In this document: in pieces, positions 10,273 through 18,892 of the stretch
How positions within the stretch are numbered: the stretch's first letter is position 1
How the letters are laid out: each line of letters starts with the position of its first letter
Assembly (NCBI RefSeq): GCF_002291145.1
Contig: NZ_NTGE01000096.1
Coordinates: forward strand, 1-64,000
Length of the DNA: 64,000 bases
Source of the DNA: Streptomyces sp. SA15
GTDB taxonomy: Bacteria > Actinomycetota > Actinomycetes > Streptomycetales > Streptomycetaceae
Direction: 5' to 3'
Notes under the pieces: generated by a model
Told to the model about the DNA's origin: nothing
Seen by the model: only the letters and a program-made list of their open reading frames with translations
Databases searched by the model: none
Made by a program: the position numbers and the translations under genes

Positions 10273-11322
10273 CTACGGCTGAGCGCTGATGACGGACGCG
10301 TTCTGCCCCGCACGCTGGGCGCGTCGGCCGGGCAGGCTCGGGGTGCCGGGGAGTGGGGTGGGGGCGGGGTGGCCCTCCAGAACGGCTTCGACGTTGCGGG
10401 CGGCGAGTTCGACCATGGCCGCGCGGGTCGCCTCGGTCGCCGAGCCCACATGTGGCAGCACCACCAGGTGCGGCTCGGTGAGCAGGGGGTCGGAGGGGTC
10501 CGTGCGCGGCTCGCCGGTCATGACGTCCAGCCCTGCCGAGTGGATCTCCCCGCGGCGCAGCGCCGTCAGGAGGGCCTCCTCGTCGACGATCCCTCCGCGA
10601 CCGGTGTTGACCAGGGTCGCGGTCGGTTTCATCAGGGCGAGTTCGGCCGCGCCGATCATGTCCTTGGTCTCCTCCGTCAGCGGCGTGTGCACGGACACCA
10701 CGTCGCTGGTCCGCAGCAGTTCGTCGAACGGCACCCATCGGGACAGCTCGTCGTCCTCCCTGCGCCGGGGGTGGTGGTGCTGTACGCGCATGCCGAATCC
10801 GGCGGCTCTGCGGGCGAGTGCGCGGGCGATCTGCCCGTAGCCGATCAGCCCGAGGGTGGCGCCGTGCACGTCGAGGCCGAGGAAGGCGTCCATGCGGAAG
10901 GCGCCCCATGCGCCGCGGCGCAGCGCGTCCATGGCGGCGGGCAGGCGGCGCCGTGCCATCAGGATCAGCGCCATCGCCACATCGGCGGTGGTGTCGGCCA
11001 GCACGTCGGGCGTGTGGGTGACGACGACGCCGCGTTCGGCGGCGGCCTCGACGTCCACGCCGTCGTAGCCCATCGACGCGAGGGCCACGACCCGAAGATC
11101 CGGTCCTGCCGCGTCGAGCAGTGCGGCGTCGACGCGGTCGCTGCCGAGGACCAGCAGTCCCTCGCAGCCCCGGACGAGCCCGGCCAGCTCGGAGGGGGTC
11201 GGCGGCCGCGCGCCCGTCCAGGCGGTGATGTCGCAGCGGTCGGCGAGGCGCTCGACGCCGTCTCCCGGCAGAGCGGTGCGGCTGACCGCGACGCGGGGGC
11301 GGCGGGTGGGGCTGCCGGACAT
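10273..11322 (-). CDS. D-isomer-specific 2-hydroxyacid dehydrogenase
   Basis: This 349-residue NAD(P)-dependent dehydrogenase belongs to the glyoxylate/hydroxypyruvate/2-ketogluconate reductase group. It has the GLIGYGQIARAL nucleotide-binding loop, the NTGRGGIVDEEAL block with the substrate-binding Arg, and a catalytic Glu/His pair (DVMTGEP and LPHVGSAT). A GTTCAGCAT motif shared with two other promoters of this cluster overlaps its start codon (11321-11329). It is the last minus-strand gene of the sugar-acid group and may reduce a 2-keto sugar acid, an inference from neighbours. Confidence 0.85.
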   Translation of the reverse strand: MSGSPTRRPRVAVSRTALPGDGVERLADRCDITAWTGARPPTPSELAGLVRGCEGLLVLGSDRVDAALLDAAGPDLRVVALASMGYDGVDVEAAAERGVVVTHTPDVLADTTADVAMALILMARRRLPAAMDALRRGAWGAFRMDAFLGLDVHGATLGLIGYGQIARALARRAAGFGMRVQHHHPRRREDDELSRWVPFDELLRTSDVVSVHTPLTEETKDMIGAAELALMKPTATLVNTGRGGIVDEEALLTALRRGEIHSAGLDVMTGEPRTDPSDPLLTEPHLVVLPHVGSATEATRAAMVELAARNVEAVLEGHPAPTPLPGTPSLPGRRAQRAGQNASVISAQP

Positions 11323-11424
11323 GCTGAACTCCTTGCGGCGAGGGGGATGTAAGTGCGGGAGGCGGTCTGTGGATCGTGATGCGGGGGCAGGCAGGTGGCG
11401 GCCAGGGCCGGGCCGGACACCGCG

Positions 11425-12489
11425 TCAGGCCACCCCCGGCTCGCCGAAGTCGAGCAGCACCTTGCAGGAGCGGGCGGGGTCGGCCGCGATCTCGAACCCC
11501 TCCCGCACGTGCGCCACCGGTAGGACGGAGGTGACGACCGGCTCGACCGGGAGGCGGCCGTCGGCCAATGCCGGGAGCACCTCGGTGAGTTCGTCGTCGA
11601 AGCGGAAGGAGCCGACGAGCCGCAGTTCCCGTGTGATCAGCGCGTTGGCCGCCACCGGCGTGTCCCCGGGCGGCAGCAGTCCGAGGCCCACCACCAGGCC
11701 GCCCCGGTCGACTCCGTACACGCAGGTACGCAGTCCGGCCGGGTTGCCCGAGGACTCGATCGCGAGGTCTGCGGCGAGTTCGTCCAGCCCGTCGGTACCG
11801 GCGCCGACCCGTACGGTCGACGTGGCGCCCACCTGCTTGGCGACGGCCAGCGGAGCCTCGTGCACGTCGGTCACGGTGATCTCGGCCGCGCCGGCGGCCC
11901 GCAGCGCCGCGACCACCAGGCAGCCGATGGGGCCCGCGCCGGTGACCAGTACCCGCCTGCCGCGGACGTCGCCGGCCTGCCGTACGGCGTGCCAGGCGAC
12001 CGCGGCCGGTTCGGCCACCGCGGCCAGCCGCAGGTCCAGGCCGTCGGGGAGTGCGAGCACCCGCTCGGCGGGGACGACGAGGACGTCGGCGAAGCCGCCC
12101 TGCACATGGGGGTCGCGGGCCGCGCTGCCGAGGTAGCCGGTGTCGAGGCACGTGTTGCGCCGCCCGGCGAGGCACTGCCGGCAGCTGCCGCAGGACGCCA
12201 GCGGGTGCACGGCCACCGGCGTGCCCGGCGGCGGTGCCTGGGTGCCGGGGCCCGCCTCGCGTACCCGGCCCACGATCTCGTGTCCCAGCACGAGCGGTTC
12301 GCGCAGCCGGAACTCCCCGACCGCGCCGTGGCGCCAGTAGTGCAGGTCGGAGCCGCAGATGCCGCCGTACCGGATGTCGACCGCGATCTCACCCGGGCCC
12401 GGTGTCGGCACCGGGCGTTCCTCCAGGCGCAGGTCGCCCGCGCCGTGCGCCACCACGGCCCGCATCTTCGCTGGGTCCCTGTCGTTCAT
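11425..12489 (-). CDS. Zinc-dependent alcohol dehydrogenase, L-idonate 5-dehydrogenase type
   Basis: This 354-residue medium-chain dehydrogenase carries the catalytic zinc ligands (GGICGSDLHYW and GHEIVG) and the four structural-zinc cysteines (CGSCRQCLAGRRNTC). Its NAD-binding loop is VTGAGPIGCLV. The SDLHYWRHG block resembles L-idonate 5-dehydrogenases. Together with the next upstream gene, a gluconate 5-dehydrogenase-like SDR, it would convert L-idonate through 5-ketogluconate to D-gluconate, the substrate of the gluconokinase at 15830. The substrate is inferred. Sorbitol or threonine dehydrogenase activity is a less likely alternative. Confidence 0.8.
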   Translation of the reverse strand: MNDRDPAKMRAVVAHGAGDLRLEERPVPTPGPGEIAVDIRYGGICGSDLHYWRHGAVGEFRLREPLVLGHEIVGRVREAGPGTQAPPPGTPVAVHPLASCGSCRQCLAGRRNTCLDTGYLGSAARDPHVQGGFADVLVVPAERVLALPDGLDLRLAAVAEPAAVAWHAVRQAGDVRGRRVLVTGAGPIGCLVVAALRAAGAAEITVTDVHEAPLAVAKQVGATSTVRVGAGTDGLDELAADLAIESSGNPAGLRTCVYGVDRGGLVVGLGLLPPGDTPVAANALITRELRLVGSFRFDDELTEVLPALADGRLPVEPVVTSVLPVAHVREGFEIAADPARSCKVLLDFGEPGVA

Positions 12490-12558
12490 GTCCTCGTCCC
12501 GCTCTCTGCCGAACGGCTCGGCTGCTTCGGTTGGTTGAGTGCATTGGAGGGTGGTGCG

Positions 12559-13332
12559 TCAGACGACCGCGGTCAGTCCGCCGTCGACCGCGATCACCTG
12601 GCCGTTGACGAAGTCCGACGCGGGTGCCGCGAGCCACACCAGCGTGCCGACGAGGTCCTCGACCGAGGCCCAGCGGCCGGCCGGGGTGCGGCCCCGGATC
12701 CACGAGTCGAAGGCGGGGTCCTCCACCAACGGGCGGGTCAGCTCGGTGACCACATAGCCGGGGGCGAGCGCGTTGACGGTGAGTCCCGATCCGGCCCACT
12801 CCGCGCACATACTGCGCGTCAGCATCGCCAGGCCGCCCTTGGACGCCGCGTACGCGGCGATGCCGGGCCGGGCCAGCCAGGTCTGTACGGAGCAGATGTT
12901 GACGATCTTTCCGTGGCCGCGCTCGACCATTCCGGCCGCGACCGTGCGGCCCACGAGGAAGGCGCTGGTGAGGTTGGTGTGCAGCACCCGCTCGAAGGTC
13001 TCCGCCGAGACCTCCAGCATCGGCTCGCGGTGTTGCACGCCGGTGTTGTTGACGAGGATGTCCAGCGGGCCGATGCCGTCCTCGATCTCCCGGACCGCTC
13101 GTCGTACGGCGCTCTCGTCGGTGACGTCGAAGACCGCCGCGTGCACCTTGGCCCCGGTGCGCTCGGCCAGCTCCTCCCGGGCGCGCTCCAGTGCCGCGTC
13201 GTCGCGGCCGTTGAGGACGAGTTCGGCGCCCGCCTCGGCAAGGCCGGCGGCGAGGGCGGCACCGATGCCCTTGCTGGAGCCGGTCACCAGGGCCCGGCGG
13301 CCGGCGAGGTCGAACAGGGCGGGAACCTTCAC
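12559..13332 (-). CDS. Short-chain dehydrogenase, gluconate 5-dehydrogenase type
   Basis: This classical SDR has 257 residues. It has the TGSSKGIG cofactor loop, the NNTG variant of the NNAG motif, the catalytic Ser in ICSVQ and the YAASKG Tyr/Lys pair. The N-terminus (PALFDLAGRRALVTG) resembles gluconate 5-dehydrogenases. It begins at GTG 13332, overlapping the stop of the upstream gene by GTGA. It probably interconverts 5-keto-D-gluconate and D-gluconate. Confidence 0.82.
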   Translation of the reverse strand: MKVPALFDLAGRRALVTGSSKGIGAALAAGLAEAGAELVLNGRDDAALERAREELAERTGAKVHAAVFDVTDESAVRRAVREIEDGIGPLDILVNNTGVQHREPMLEVSAETFERVLHTNLTSAFLVGRTVAAGMVERGHGKIVNICSVQTWLARPGIAAYAASKGGLAMLTRSMCAEWAGSGLTVNALAPGYVVTELTRPLVEDPAFDSWIRGRTPAGRWASVEDLVGTLVWLAAPASDFVNGQVIAVDGGLTAVV

Positions 13333-14213
13333 GGCCGTACCTCCAGGGGAGCGTAGTAGCGCATCAGCGCGGCGTTGTCGGCGTCGCCGTGCCCGGCCGC
13401 GGTGAGCCAGCGGTGAAGTTCGGCGACGGCTGTCGTGACGGGCAGCGGTACGCCGGCCGAGCGCGCGTAGTCGCGGGCGGCCTCCAGGTCCTTGACCATG
13501 TTGCTGACCCGGCCGGTGGGGGAGAGGTCGGCGTCGGCGAACTTGACGAAGAACTCCCGCAGCAGCGCCGAGTCGGCGCGGCCCCCGCTGAGCGCGGTGA
13601 GCACCTTCCGGGGTGGCAGGCCCGCCGCCCGCACCAGCGCGGCCGCCTCGGCCAGCGCGGCGAATCCGCAGCCGACCAGCACCTGGTTGACGGACTTCAC
13701 CAGCTGACCGGAACCGGGTGGGCCGAGATGCGTCAGCCGGGAGGCCAGGGCGCCGAGTACGGGCAGCGCGCGTTCGACGTGCTCCTCCTCGCCACCCAGC
13801 ATCAGGGTCAGCTCGCCGCGCGCGGCGGCCGGTGCGCCTCCCGACAGCGGGGCGTCGACCCAGCCGGCGCCCAGCTTGGCGGCGCGTTCGGCGAACTCGC
13901 GGGTGCGTCCCGGGTCGATGCTCGACATGTCGATGACCAGTACGTCGTCCGGTGCCTCACTCAGCACCCCGTCCGGGCCGAAGACCACTTGCTCCACGAT
14001 GCCGGCCGTGTTGAGGGAGAGGATCACCACGCGCGACGCGGCGAGCCGGGCGGGCGATTCCGCCATGGCGGCCCCGTTCCGGGCGAGTTCGGCGCCGGCC
14101 TGCGGCCGGATGTCGTAGACGCGCACCGTGCGTTCGCGCCCGAGCAGCCGGCGGGCGATCGCGGAGCCCATGACCCCGAGCCCGGCGACGCCCACCTCTG
14201 TATGTGCTGACAC
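13329..14213 (-). CDS. Beta-hydroxyacid dehydrogenase (3-hydroxyisobutyrate/tartronate semialdehyde reductase family)
   Basis: The 294-residue protein has the family's N-terminal GLGVMGSAIARRL dinucleotide loop, the substrate block DAPLSGGAPAAARG and the catalytic lysine in GSGQLVKSVNQV. It starts at GTG 14213 behind an AGGAGG site. It is the first gene of a minus-strand operon with the SDR and the zinc dehydrogenase, divergent from the MHS permease at 14392. Likely substrates are tartronate semialdehyde or a four-carbon sugar acid. The precise reaction is not readable. Confidence 0.82.
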   Translation of the reverse strand: MSAHTEVGVAGLGVMGSAIARRLLGRERTVRVYDIRPQAGAELARNGAAMAESPARLAASRVVILSLNTAGIVEQVVFGPDGVLSEAPDDVLVIDMSSIDPGRTREFAERAAKLGAGWVDAPLSGGAPAAARGELTLMLGGEEEHVERALPVLGALASRLTHLGPPGSGQLVKSVNQVLVGCGFAALAEAAALVRAAGLPPRKVLTALSGGRADSALLREFFVKFADADLSPTGRVSNMVKDLEAARDYARSAGVPLPVTTAVAELHRWLTAAGHGDADNAALMRYYAPLEVRP

Positions 14214-14230
14214 CTGACCTCCTGAACCAA

Positions 14231-14327
14231 ATGCTGTGCTGTGAACAGCATACTGAACGCTTCGGGCTGGAATGTCGAGGGGGTGTCAGTTGTGTTCAGC
14301 ATATTGGCATCGATGCCACATGCTGTT
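14231..14327. promoter_or_regulatory. Divergent promoter with repeated AGCAT/ATGCT operator motifs
   Basis: ATGCTGT (14231-14237) and ACAGCAT (14245-14251) form a perfect inverted repeat. Further on GTTCAGCAT (14294-14302), the 14-bp palindrome TGGCATCGATGCCA (14305-14318) and ATGCTGTT (14320-14327) follow. CAGCAT (14297-14302) and ATGCTG (14320-14325) bracket the palindrome. The same half-sites recur at 11321, 25054 and 26014, suggesting a common regulator, possibly the IclR protein at 25092. Confidence 0.6.
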
Positions 14328-14391
14328 ACGGTCCCCGACGTCCCCAGATGAACGGCGTGTGACACGTCCGTGAGACGGAAGGGCGGCATCC

Positions 14392-15735
14392 ATGACGGTG
14401 CCAACGACGACATCCTCCGGGCCCGCCGCAGGTGACAGCACCCACAAAGACCCGGGACTGCGCCGCGCGCTCTTCACGAGCTCGGTGGGCAGCGCCCTCG
14501 AGTACTACGACTTCGCCATCTACGGCATCGCCTCGGCGCTGGTGTTCAAGCACCTGTTCTTCCCTGGGCTCGGCGACGCGGTCGGGCTCGTGGCCATCTT
14601 CGCCACCTACGCGGTCGGGTTCGTCGCCCGTCCCCTCGGCGGTCTGTTCTTCGGCTCGCTCGGCGACCGGCACGGCCGCAAGACAGTGCTGGTCGTCACC
14701 GTCGCGCTGATGGGCGGGTCGTCCTTCGCCATCGGGCTGCTGCCCACCTACCACACCGCGGGCATATGGAGCCCCGTCCTGCTGATGCTGCTGCGGCTGC
14801 TGCAGGGCTTCGGCGCCGGAGCCGAACAGGCGGGCGCCTCCACCCTGATGGCCGAGTACGCCCCGCCCGCCAGACGCGGCTACTACGCCGCCCTCCCGTT
14901 CGTCGGGATCCAGGTGGGCATGCTGCTCGCCACCGCGCTGTTCGTACCGCTGGCGCAGTTGGACGAAGACGTCCTGTTCGGCTGGGTGTGGCGGGTGCCG
15001 TTCCTGCTGAGCGCGGTGCTCATCCTGGTCGCGGTCTACATCCGGCTGAAGCTGGAGGAGAGCCCCGCCTTCGCCCAGTTGGAAGAAACCGGAGAGGTCA
15101 GCAAGCGTCCGCTGCGCGACCTCATGGTCAACAGCCGCCGGAACCTGTTCGTCACCTTCGGCCTGCGGATGGCCGAGAACGGCACCTCCTACCTGTACTC
15201 CACCTTCAGCATCAGCTACGTGACCGCCGTGGTCGGCGTCTCCTCCTCGGTCGGCCCGCTCGCGGTGGCCTGCGCCTCGCTCGCCGGTGTCGTCACCATC
15301 CCGCTGTTCGGCATGCTGTCCGACCGGATCGGCCGCGTCCCGCTGTACCGCTGGGCCGCGCTTTTCCAGGCCCTGTTCGCCATTCCCGCCTTCGCGTTGA
15401 TGAGCACCGGCAACACGGTGCTGATCTGCGCCGTGATCACCGTCGGCATCGGCGTCGGCGTGAACGGCATGCTCGGCTCCCAGTGCGCCCTGCTGGCCGA
15501 GCTGTTCGGCGCGCGGCACCGGTACACGGGCGTGGCGATCGGCCGGGAGTTCAGCGCGATCATCGCCGGCGGTGTCGCTCCGCTGCTGGGAGCCACCCTG
15601 CTGCTCGCCTTCAACGACTCCTGGTGGCCCCTCGCCGGCTACGTGATCGTGCTGTCCCTCATCACCTTCCTGACGACCTTCGCCACACCGGAGACACGCG
15701 GCCGGGACCTCACCGACCCCGCCGACGCCCGCTGA
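14392..15735 (+). CDS. MHS-family (KgtP/ShiA-like) MFS permease
   Basis: This 447-residue transporter has about 12 membrane segments and the MHS hallmarks. ALEYYDFAIYG lies in the first segment, FGSLGDRHGRK in the 2-3 loop, and FGAGAEQAG in the fourth segment. Members import organic or sugar acids with protons. It is divergent from the dehydrogenase operon and 94 bp upstream of gluconokinase, so gluconate or a related acid is the likely cargo. Confidence 0.85.
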   Translation: MTVPTTTSSGPAAGDSTHKDPGLRRALFTSSVGSALEYYDFAIYGIASALVFKHLFFPGLGDAVGLVAIFATYAVGFVARPLGGLFFGSLGDRHGRKTVLVVTVALMGGSSFAIGLLPTYHTAGIWSPVLLMLLRLLQGFGAGAEQAGASTLMAEYAPPARRGYYAALPFVGIQVGMLLATALFVPLAQLDEDVLFGWVWRVPFLLSAVLILVAVYIRLKLEESPAFAQLEETGEVSKRPLRDLMVNSRRNLFVTFGLRMAENGTSYLYSTFSISYVTAVVGVSSSVGPLAVACASLAGVVTIPLFGMLSDRIGRVPLYRWAALFQALFAIPAFALMSTGNTVLICAVITVGIGVGVNGMLGSQCALLAELFGARHRYTGVAIGREFSAIIAGGVAPLLGATLLLAFNDSWWPLAGYVIVLSLITFLTTFATPETRGRDLTDPADAR

Positions 15736-15829
15736 CTCTCCGGACACGAGCCGCCGGCGCTGGGCGGGCCCTCCGACGGGCATGCCCGGAACCGAACCGA
15801 CCCCGAACCAAGCCGAAACGGAGACCGTG

Positions 15830-17311
15830 ATGAACGACGCCGGCGAGGCGGTGCTCGGCATCGACCTGGGCACCACCGCCACCAAGGTGGTCGCGGTGGA
15901 TGCCGCGTACCGCCCGGTGTCGACCGTCGAACGTCCCGCCCCCCTGCGCACCGGGCGGGACGGCGAAGCCGTCCACGACCCCGCGACCGTGCTGGCCGGG
16001 GTGGTCGACGCGGTGCGGGAGAGTGCCGAACACTGCGCGCACCTGGGATTGGCCGTCCGGGGGCTGTCCTTCAGCGCGGCCCTGCACACCCTGCTCGCCC
16101 TCGACTCCTCCGGCGCACCGCTGACTCCCGCCCTGAGCTGGGCCGACACCCGCTCGGCCGACATCGCCCGCCGCTTGCGGGCCGAGGGCGGGGACGCGCT
16201 CCACCGTGCGACCGGCACCCCGGTGCACCCCATGGCGCCGGTGACCAAGCTGGCCTGGTTCGCCGCACACGAACCGGGACTCTTCCGGCGTACGGCCGTG
16301 TGGTGCGGGATGAAGGACTACGTGCTGTCCCGGTTCACCGGCCGACTGATCACCGACCACTCCTGTGCCTCCGCCACCGGGTTGATGGACCTCCGCACCA
16401 CTGCCTGGCACGGACCCGCACTGGAGGCCGCCAGGGTGTCCGGCGAACGGCTGCCCGACCTCGTACCGCCGACCGCCACCTTCCCGCTGCTGCCCGAGCC
16501 GGCCGCCGCGCTGGGCCTGCCCACCGGGCTGCCCGTGGTCGCGGGCGCCGGAGACGGGCCGCTCGCCAACCTCGCGGTCGGCGCCACCACCCCCGGTACG
16601 GCCGCGCTGTCGCTGGGCACCAGCGGCGCGCTCCGCGTCGTGCGCGACCGGCCGGGCGTGGACGACAGGTGCCGTGTCTTCTGCTACCACCTCGCCGACG
16701 GGCTGTGGGTGCTCGGCGGAGCGGTCAGCAACGCCGGAGTCGTCGCCCAGTGGGCTGCCGAATCCTTCGGTGGCATCGACGTGGCCGACCTCCTGAAGGA
16801 GGCGGCCGAAGTCGAGCCCGGCTCCGAGGGCCTCATCGCGCTGCCTCATCTCCTCGGCGAACGCGCCCCCTGGTGGGACCCCGATGCCCGGGGCGCCCTG
16901 ATCGGGCTGCGGCGCGCGCACGGCAGAGCCCATATGACACGGGCCATGATCGAGGGCGTCGGGCAGCAACTGGCGCTGGTCAGGGACTCGGTGGTCGCTG
17001 CCGGGGCGCCGGTCGCCTCGGTGCGGGCCACCGGCGGAGCGCTGCGGTCGTCGCTCTGGGCGGAGATCGTCGCGGCGGCGCTCGACATGCCGCTCGGGAT
17101 CACGGACGACACCGCCGGCTCCGGATTCGGCGCCGCGCTCCTCGGCTGGCGTGCGCTCGGCGCCGTGTCCGACCTGTCCGCCCTGCCCGCCGACGTCTGG
17201 TCCCGGCCACACCGCACCGTCCTGCCGGATCCGGTGGCCGTCCGGCGGATGGCGGATGCCCGGCCCCGGGTCGAAGGGCTGCACGTGGCGCTGCGGGAGT
17301 TCTCCGCGTAG
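15830..17311 (+). CDS. gntK: Gluconokinase (FGGY carbohydrate kinase)
   Basis: This 493-residue FGGY kinase starts GEAVLGIDLGTTATKVVAVD, carries the GTSGALRV phosphate-2 block, and has SWADTR, typical of gluconokinase/xylulokinase relatives. An upstream in-frame ATG at 15782 was rejected because family homology begins at 15830 behind a GGAG-like site. It phosphorylates gluconate to 6-phosphogluconate, which matches the 6-phosphogluconate dehydrogenase at 21040. The FGGY type differs from the small gluconokinases of enteric bacteria. A different sugar-acid substrate cannot be excluded. Confidence 0.82.
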   Translation: MNDAGEAVLGIDLGTTATKVVAVDAAYRPVSTVERPAPLRTGRDGEAVHDPATVLAGVVDAVRESAEHCAHLGLAVRGLSFSAALHTLLALDSSGAPLTPALSWADTRSADIARRLRAEGGDALHRATGTPVHPMAPVTKLAWFAAHEPGLFRRTAVWCGMKDYVLSRFTGRLITDHSCASATGLMDLRTTAWHGPALEAARVSGERLPDLVPPTATFPLLPEPAAALGLPTGLPVVAGAGDGPLANLAVGATTPGTAALSLGTSGALRVVRDRPGVDDRCRVFCYHLADGLWVLGGAVSNAGVVAQWAAESFGGIDVADLLKEAAEVEPGSEGLIALPHLLGERAPWWDPDARGALIGLRRAHGRAHMTRAMIEGVGQQLALVRDSVVAAGAPVASVRATGGALRSSLWAEIVAAALDMPLGITDDTAGSGFGAALLGWRALGAVSDLSALPADVWSRPHRTVLPDPVAVRRMADARPRVEGLHVALREFSA

Positions 17312-17324
17312 CGCCCGTGCCGGC

Positions 17325-17360
17325 GCATCCAGCGTATCCAGCGCATCCAGCGCATCCAGC
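17325..17360. repeat. Four tandem 9-bp units between convergent genes
   Basis: The unit GCATCCAGC is repeated four times, the second copy having GT in place of GC. It lies in the 120-bp spacer between gluconokinase and the MFS exporter. It is a short variable-number repeat with no visible function. Confidence 0.8.
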
Positions 17361-17431
17361 GGGGCCAACCGGCCGACCGGACAGAGGAACTTGCCGTCCG
17401 TCCCCCATGCCTGAGAGAGCCGGCACGACGG

Positions 17432-18892
17432 TCACGTTCCGCTTCGGTCCACAGACTGCCCGGACCGGGACGACGGAGCGGAAGGACGCCCCGCGCGGGC
17501 CGGAACCGGCCCGGTGACCAGCGCCCCCGCATCCCGTGGCAGCCGCAACGCTTCGGCGACGCAGGCCAGCGGCAGCACGGCGAGGAGCCCGAACGCCACC
17601 GCGTAGGCCGCCGTAGGGCCGTCCAGGCCGAGCAGCGAGGCGAGGGGACCGGACGCGCGCATGCCCAGCGCGGCCAGGGCGATGCCCAGCCCGGTGGCCA
17701 ACTGCTGCACGGCGCTCGACAGGGCGTTGGCGTCCGCCGTCCGCTCCGGCTCGATGTCCGCGAAGCCGACCGTGGCGTACGCGCTGAGCGAGACGGACCG
17801 GCACACGCCGCTGACGAACAGCACGGCCACCACCAGAGCCAGGGGCGTACCGGGGCCGAGCAGGCCGCACAGCAGGAACGTCACGGCCGTCGCCGCGCCG
17901 TTGACCACGAGCACCGTGCGGAAGCCGAAGCGGCGCAGCAGCGGAGTCGTGAACGGTTTGACGGCGATGTTTCCCGCGAACACCGCGGTGAGTACGAGCC
18001 CGGCCCGTGCCGCGCTCCAGCCCAGGGCCTGCTGGAACATCAGCGGCAGCAGGAAGGGCGCGGCGCTGATCGCGGCACGGAACAGGGCGCCGCCCGCGTT
18101 CGACACCCGGAAGGTGACCACCTGGAACGTGGCCAGATCCAGCAGAGGGCGGCGGGACCGCAGCAGGTGACGGACCGTCAGCCCGGAGGCCAGCAGCCCG
18201 GCGCCGAGCCAGAGGACCGCCGTTCCCCAGCCGGCCGGCGGGCCGCCGAGCAGCTCCAGGCCGAGTACCAGAGCGGCCAGCCCGGCCCCCGCGAGGACGA
18301 ACCCCGCCCAGTCGAGCCTGCGCGGCTCCTCCCGCCGCAGATCGGGGATCAGCCACAGCGCGGCGGGCAGCGCCACCACGCCCAGCGGCACGTTCACCAG
18401 GAAGATCCAGCGCCAGGAGGCGTACGTGGTGAACAGGCCGCCGAGCGCGGGCGCGAGCACCGGCGCGAGCAAGCCCGGCCAGGTGAGCCAGGCGATCGCC
18501 CGCAGCAGGTCCGGCTTGCTGGTGGTGCGCAGGACGGCCAGCCGCCCGACGGGCACCATCATGGCCCCGCCGATGCCCTGCAGCACCCGCGTCAGGACCA
18601 GTCCGGTCAGGCCGTCGGCCGCCGCGCACAGCGCCGAGGCGACGGTGAACACTCCGATCGCCCAGGCGAAGACCCGGCGGGTGCCCCAGCGGTCGGCGGC
18701 CCAGCCGCTCACGGGGATGAACACGGCCAGCGCCACGACATACGCCGTCATGGTGACGCCGATGGCCTCCGGCTTCGTTCCGAAGGACGCGGCCATGTCG
18801 GGGGCGGCCGTGGAGATGATGGTGGCGTCCAGGTTCTCCATGAAGAACGCCCCGGCCACCAGCAGTGCCGGCCCCCGGTCCCGCCCGGTCAC
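17432..18892 (-). CDS. DHA2-type MFS drug exporter
   Basis: This transporter of about 486 residues has roughly 14 hydrophobic segments, the motif-A loop GWAADRWGTRRV and the RVLQGIGGAMMVPVGR block of EmrB/QacA-type exporters. The GTG at 18892 overlaps the stop of the multicopper oxidase (GTGA), so the two genes are cotranscribed. An earlier in-frame ATG at 18964 lies within the oxidase gene and was rejected. It probably exports a small hydrophobic compound, perhaps the product or substrate of the oxidase. Confidence 0.82.
   Translation of the reverse strand: MTGRDRGPALLVAGAFFMENLDATIISTAAPDMAASFGTKPEAIGVTMTAYVVALAVFIPVSGWAADRWGTRRVFAWAIGVFTVASALCAAADGLTGLVLTRVLQGIGGAMMVPVGRLAVLRTTSKPDLLRAIAWLTWPGLLAPVLAPALGGLFTTYASWRWIFLVNVPLGVVALPAALWLIPDLRREEPRRLDWAGFVLAGAGLAALVLGLELLGGPPAGWGTAVLWLGAGLLASGLTVRHLLRSRRPLLDLATFQVVTFRVSNAGGALFRAAISAAPFLLPLMFQQALGWSAARAGLVLTAVFAGNIAVKPFTTPLLRRFGFRTVLVVNGAATAVTFLLCGLLGPGTPLALVVAVLFVSGVCRSVSLSAYATVGFADIEPERTADANALSSAVQQLATGLGIALAALGMRASGPLASLLGLDGPTAAYAVAFGLLAVLPLACVAEALRLPRDAGALVTGPVPARAGRPSAPSSRSGQSVDRSGT

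Noticed and set aside
17325..17360. Tandem 9-bp repeat considered as CRISPR or protein repeat
   Set aside because: Units are adjacent without spacers and lie between stop codons of convergent genes.
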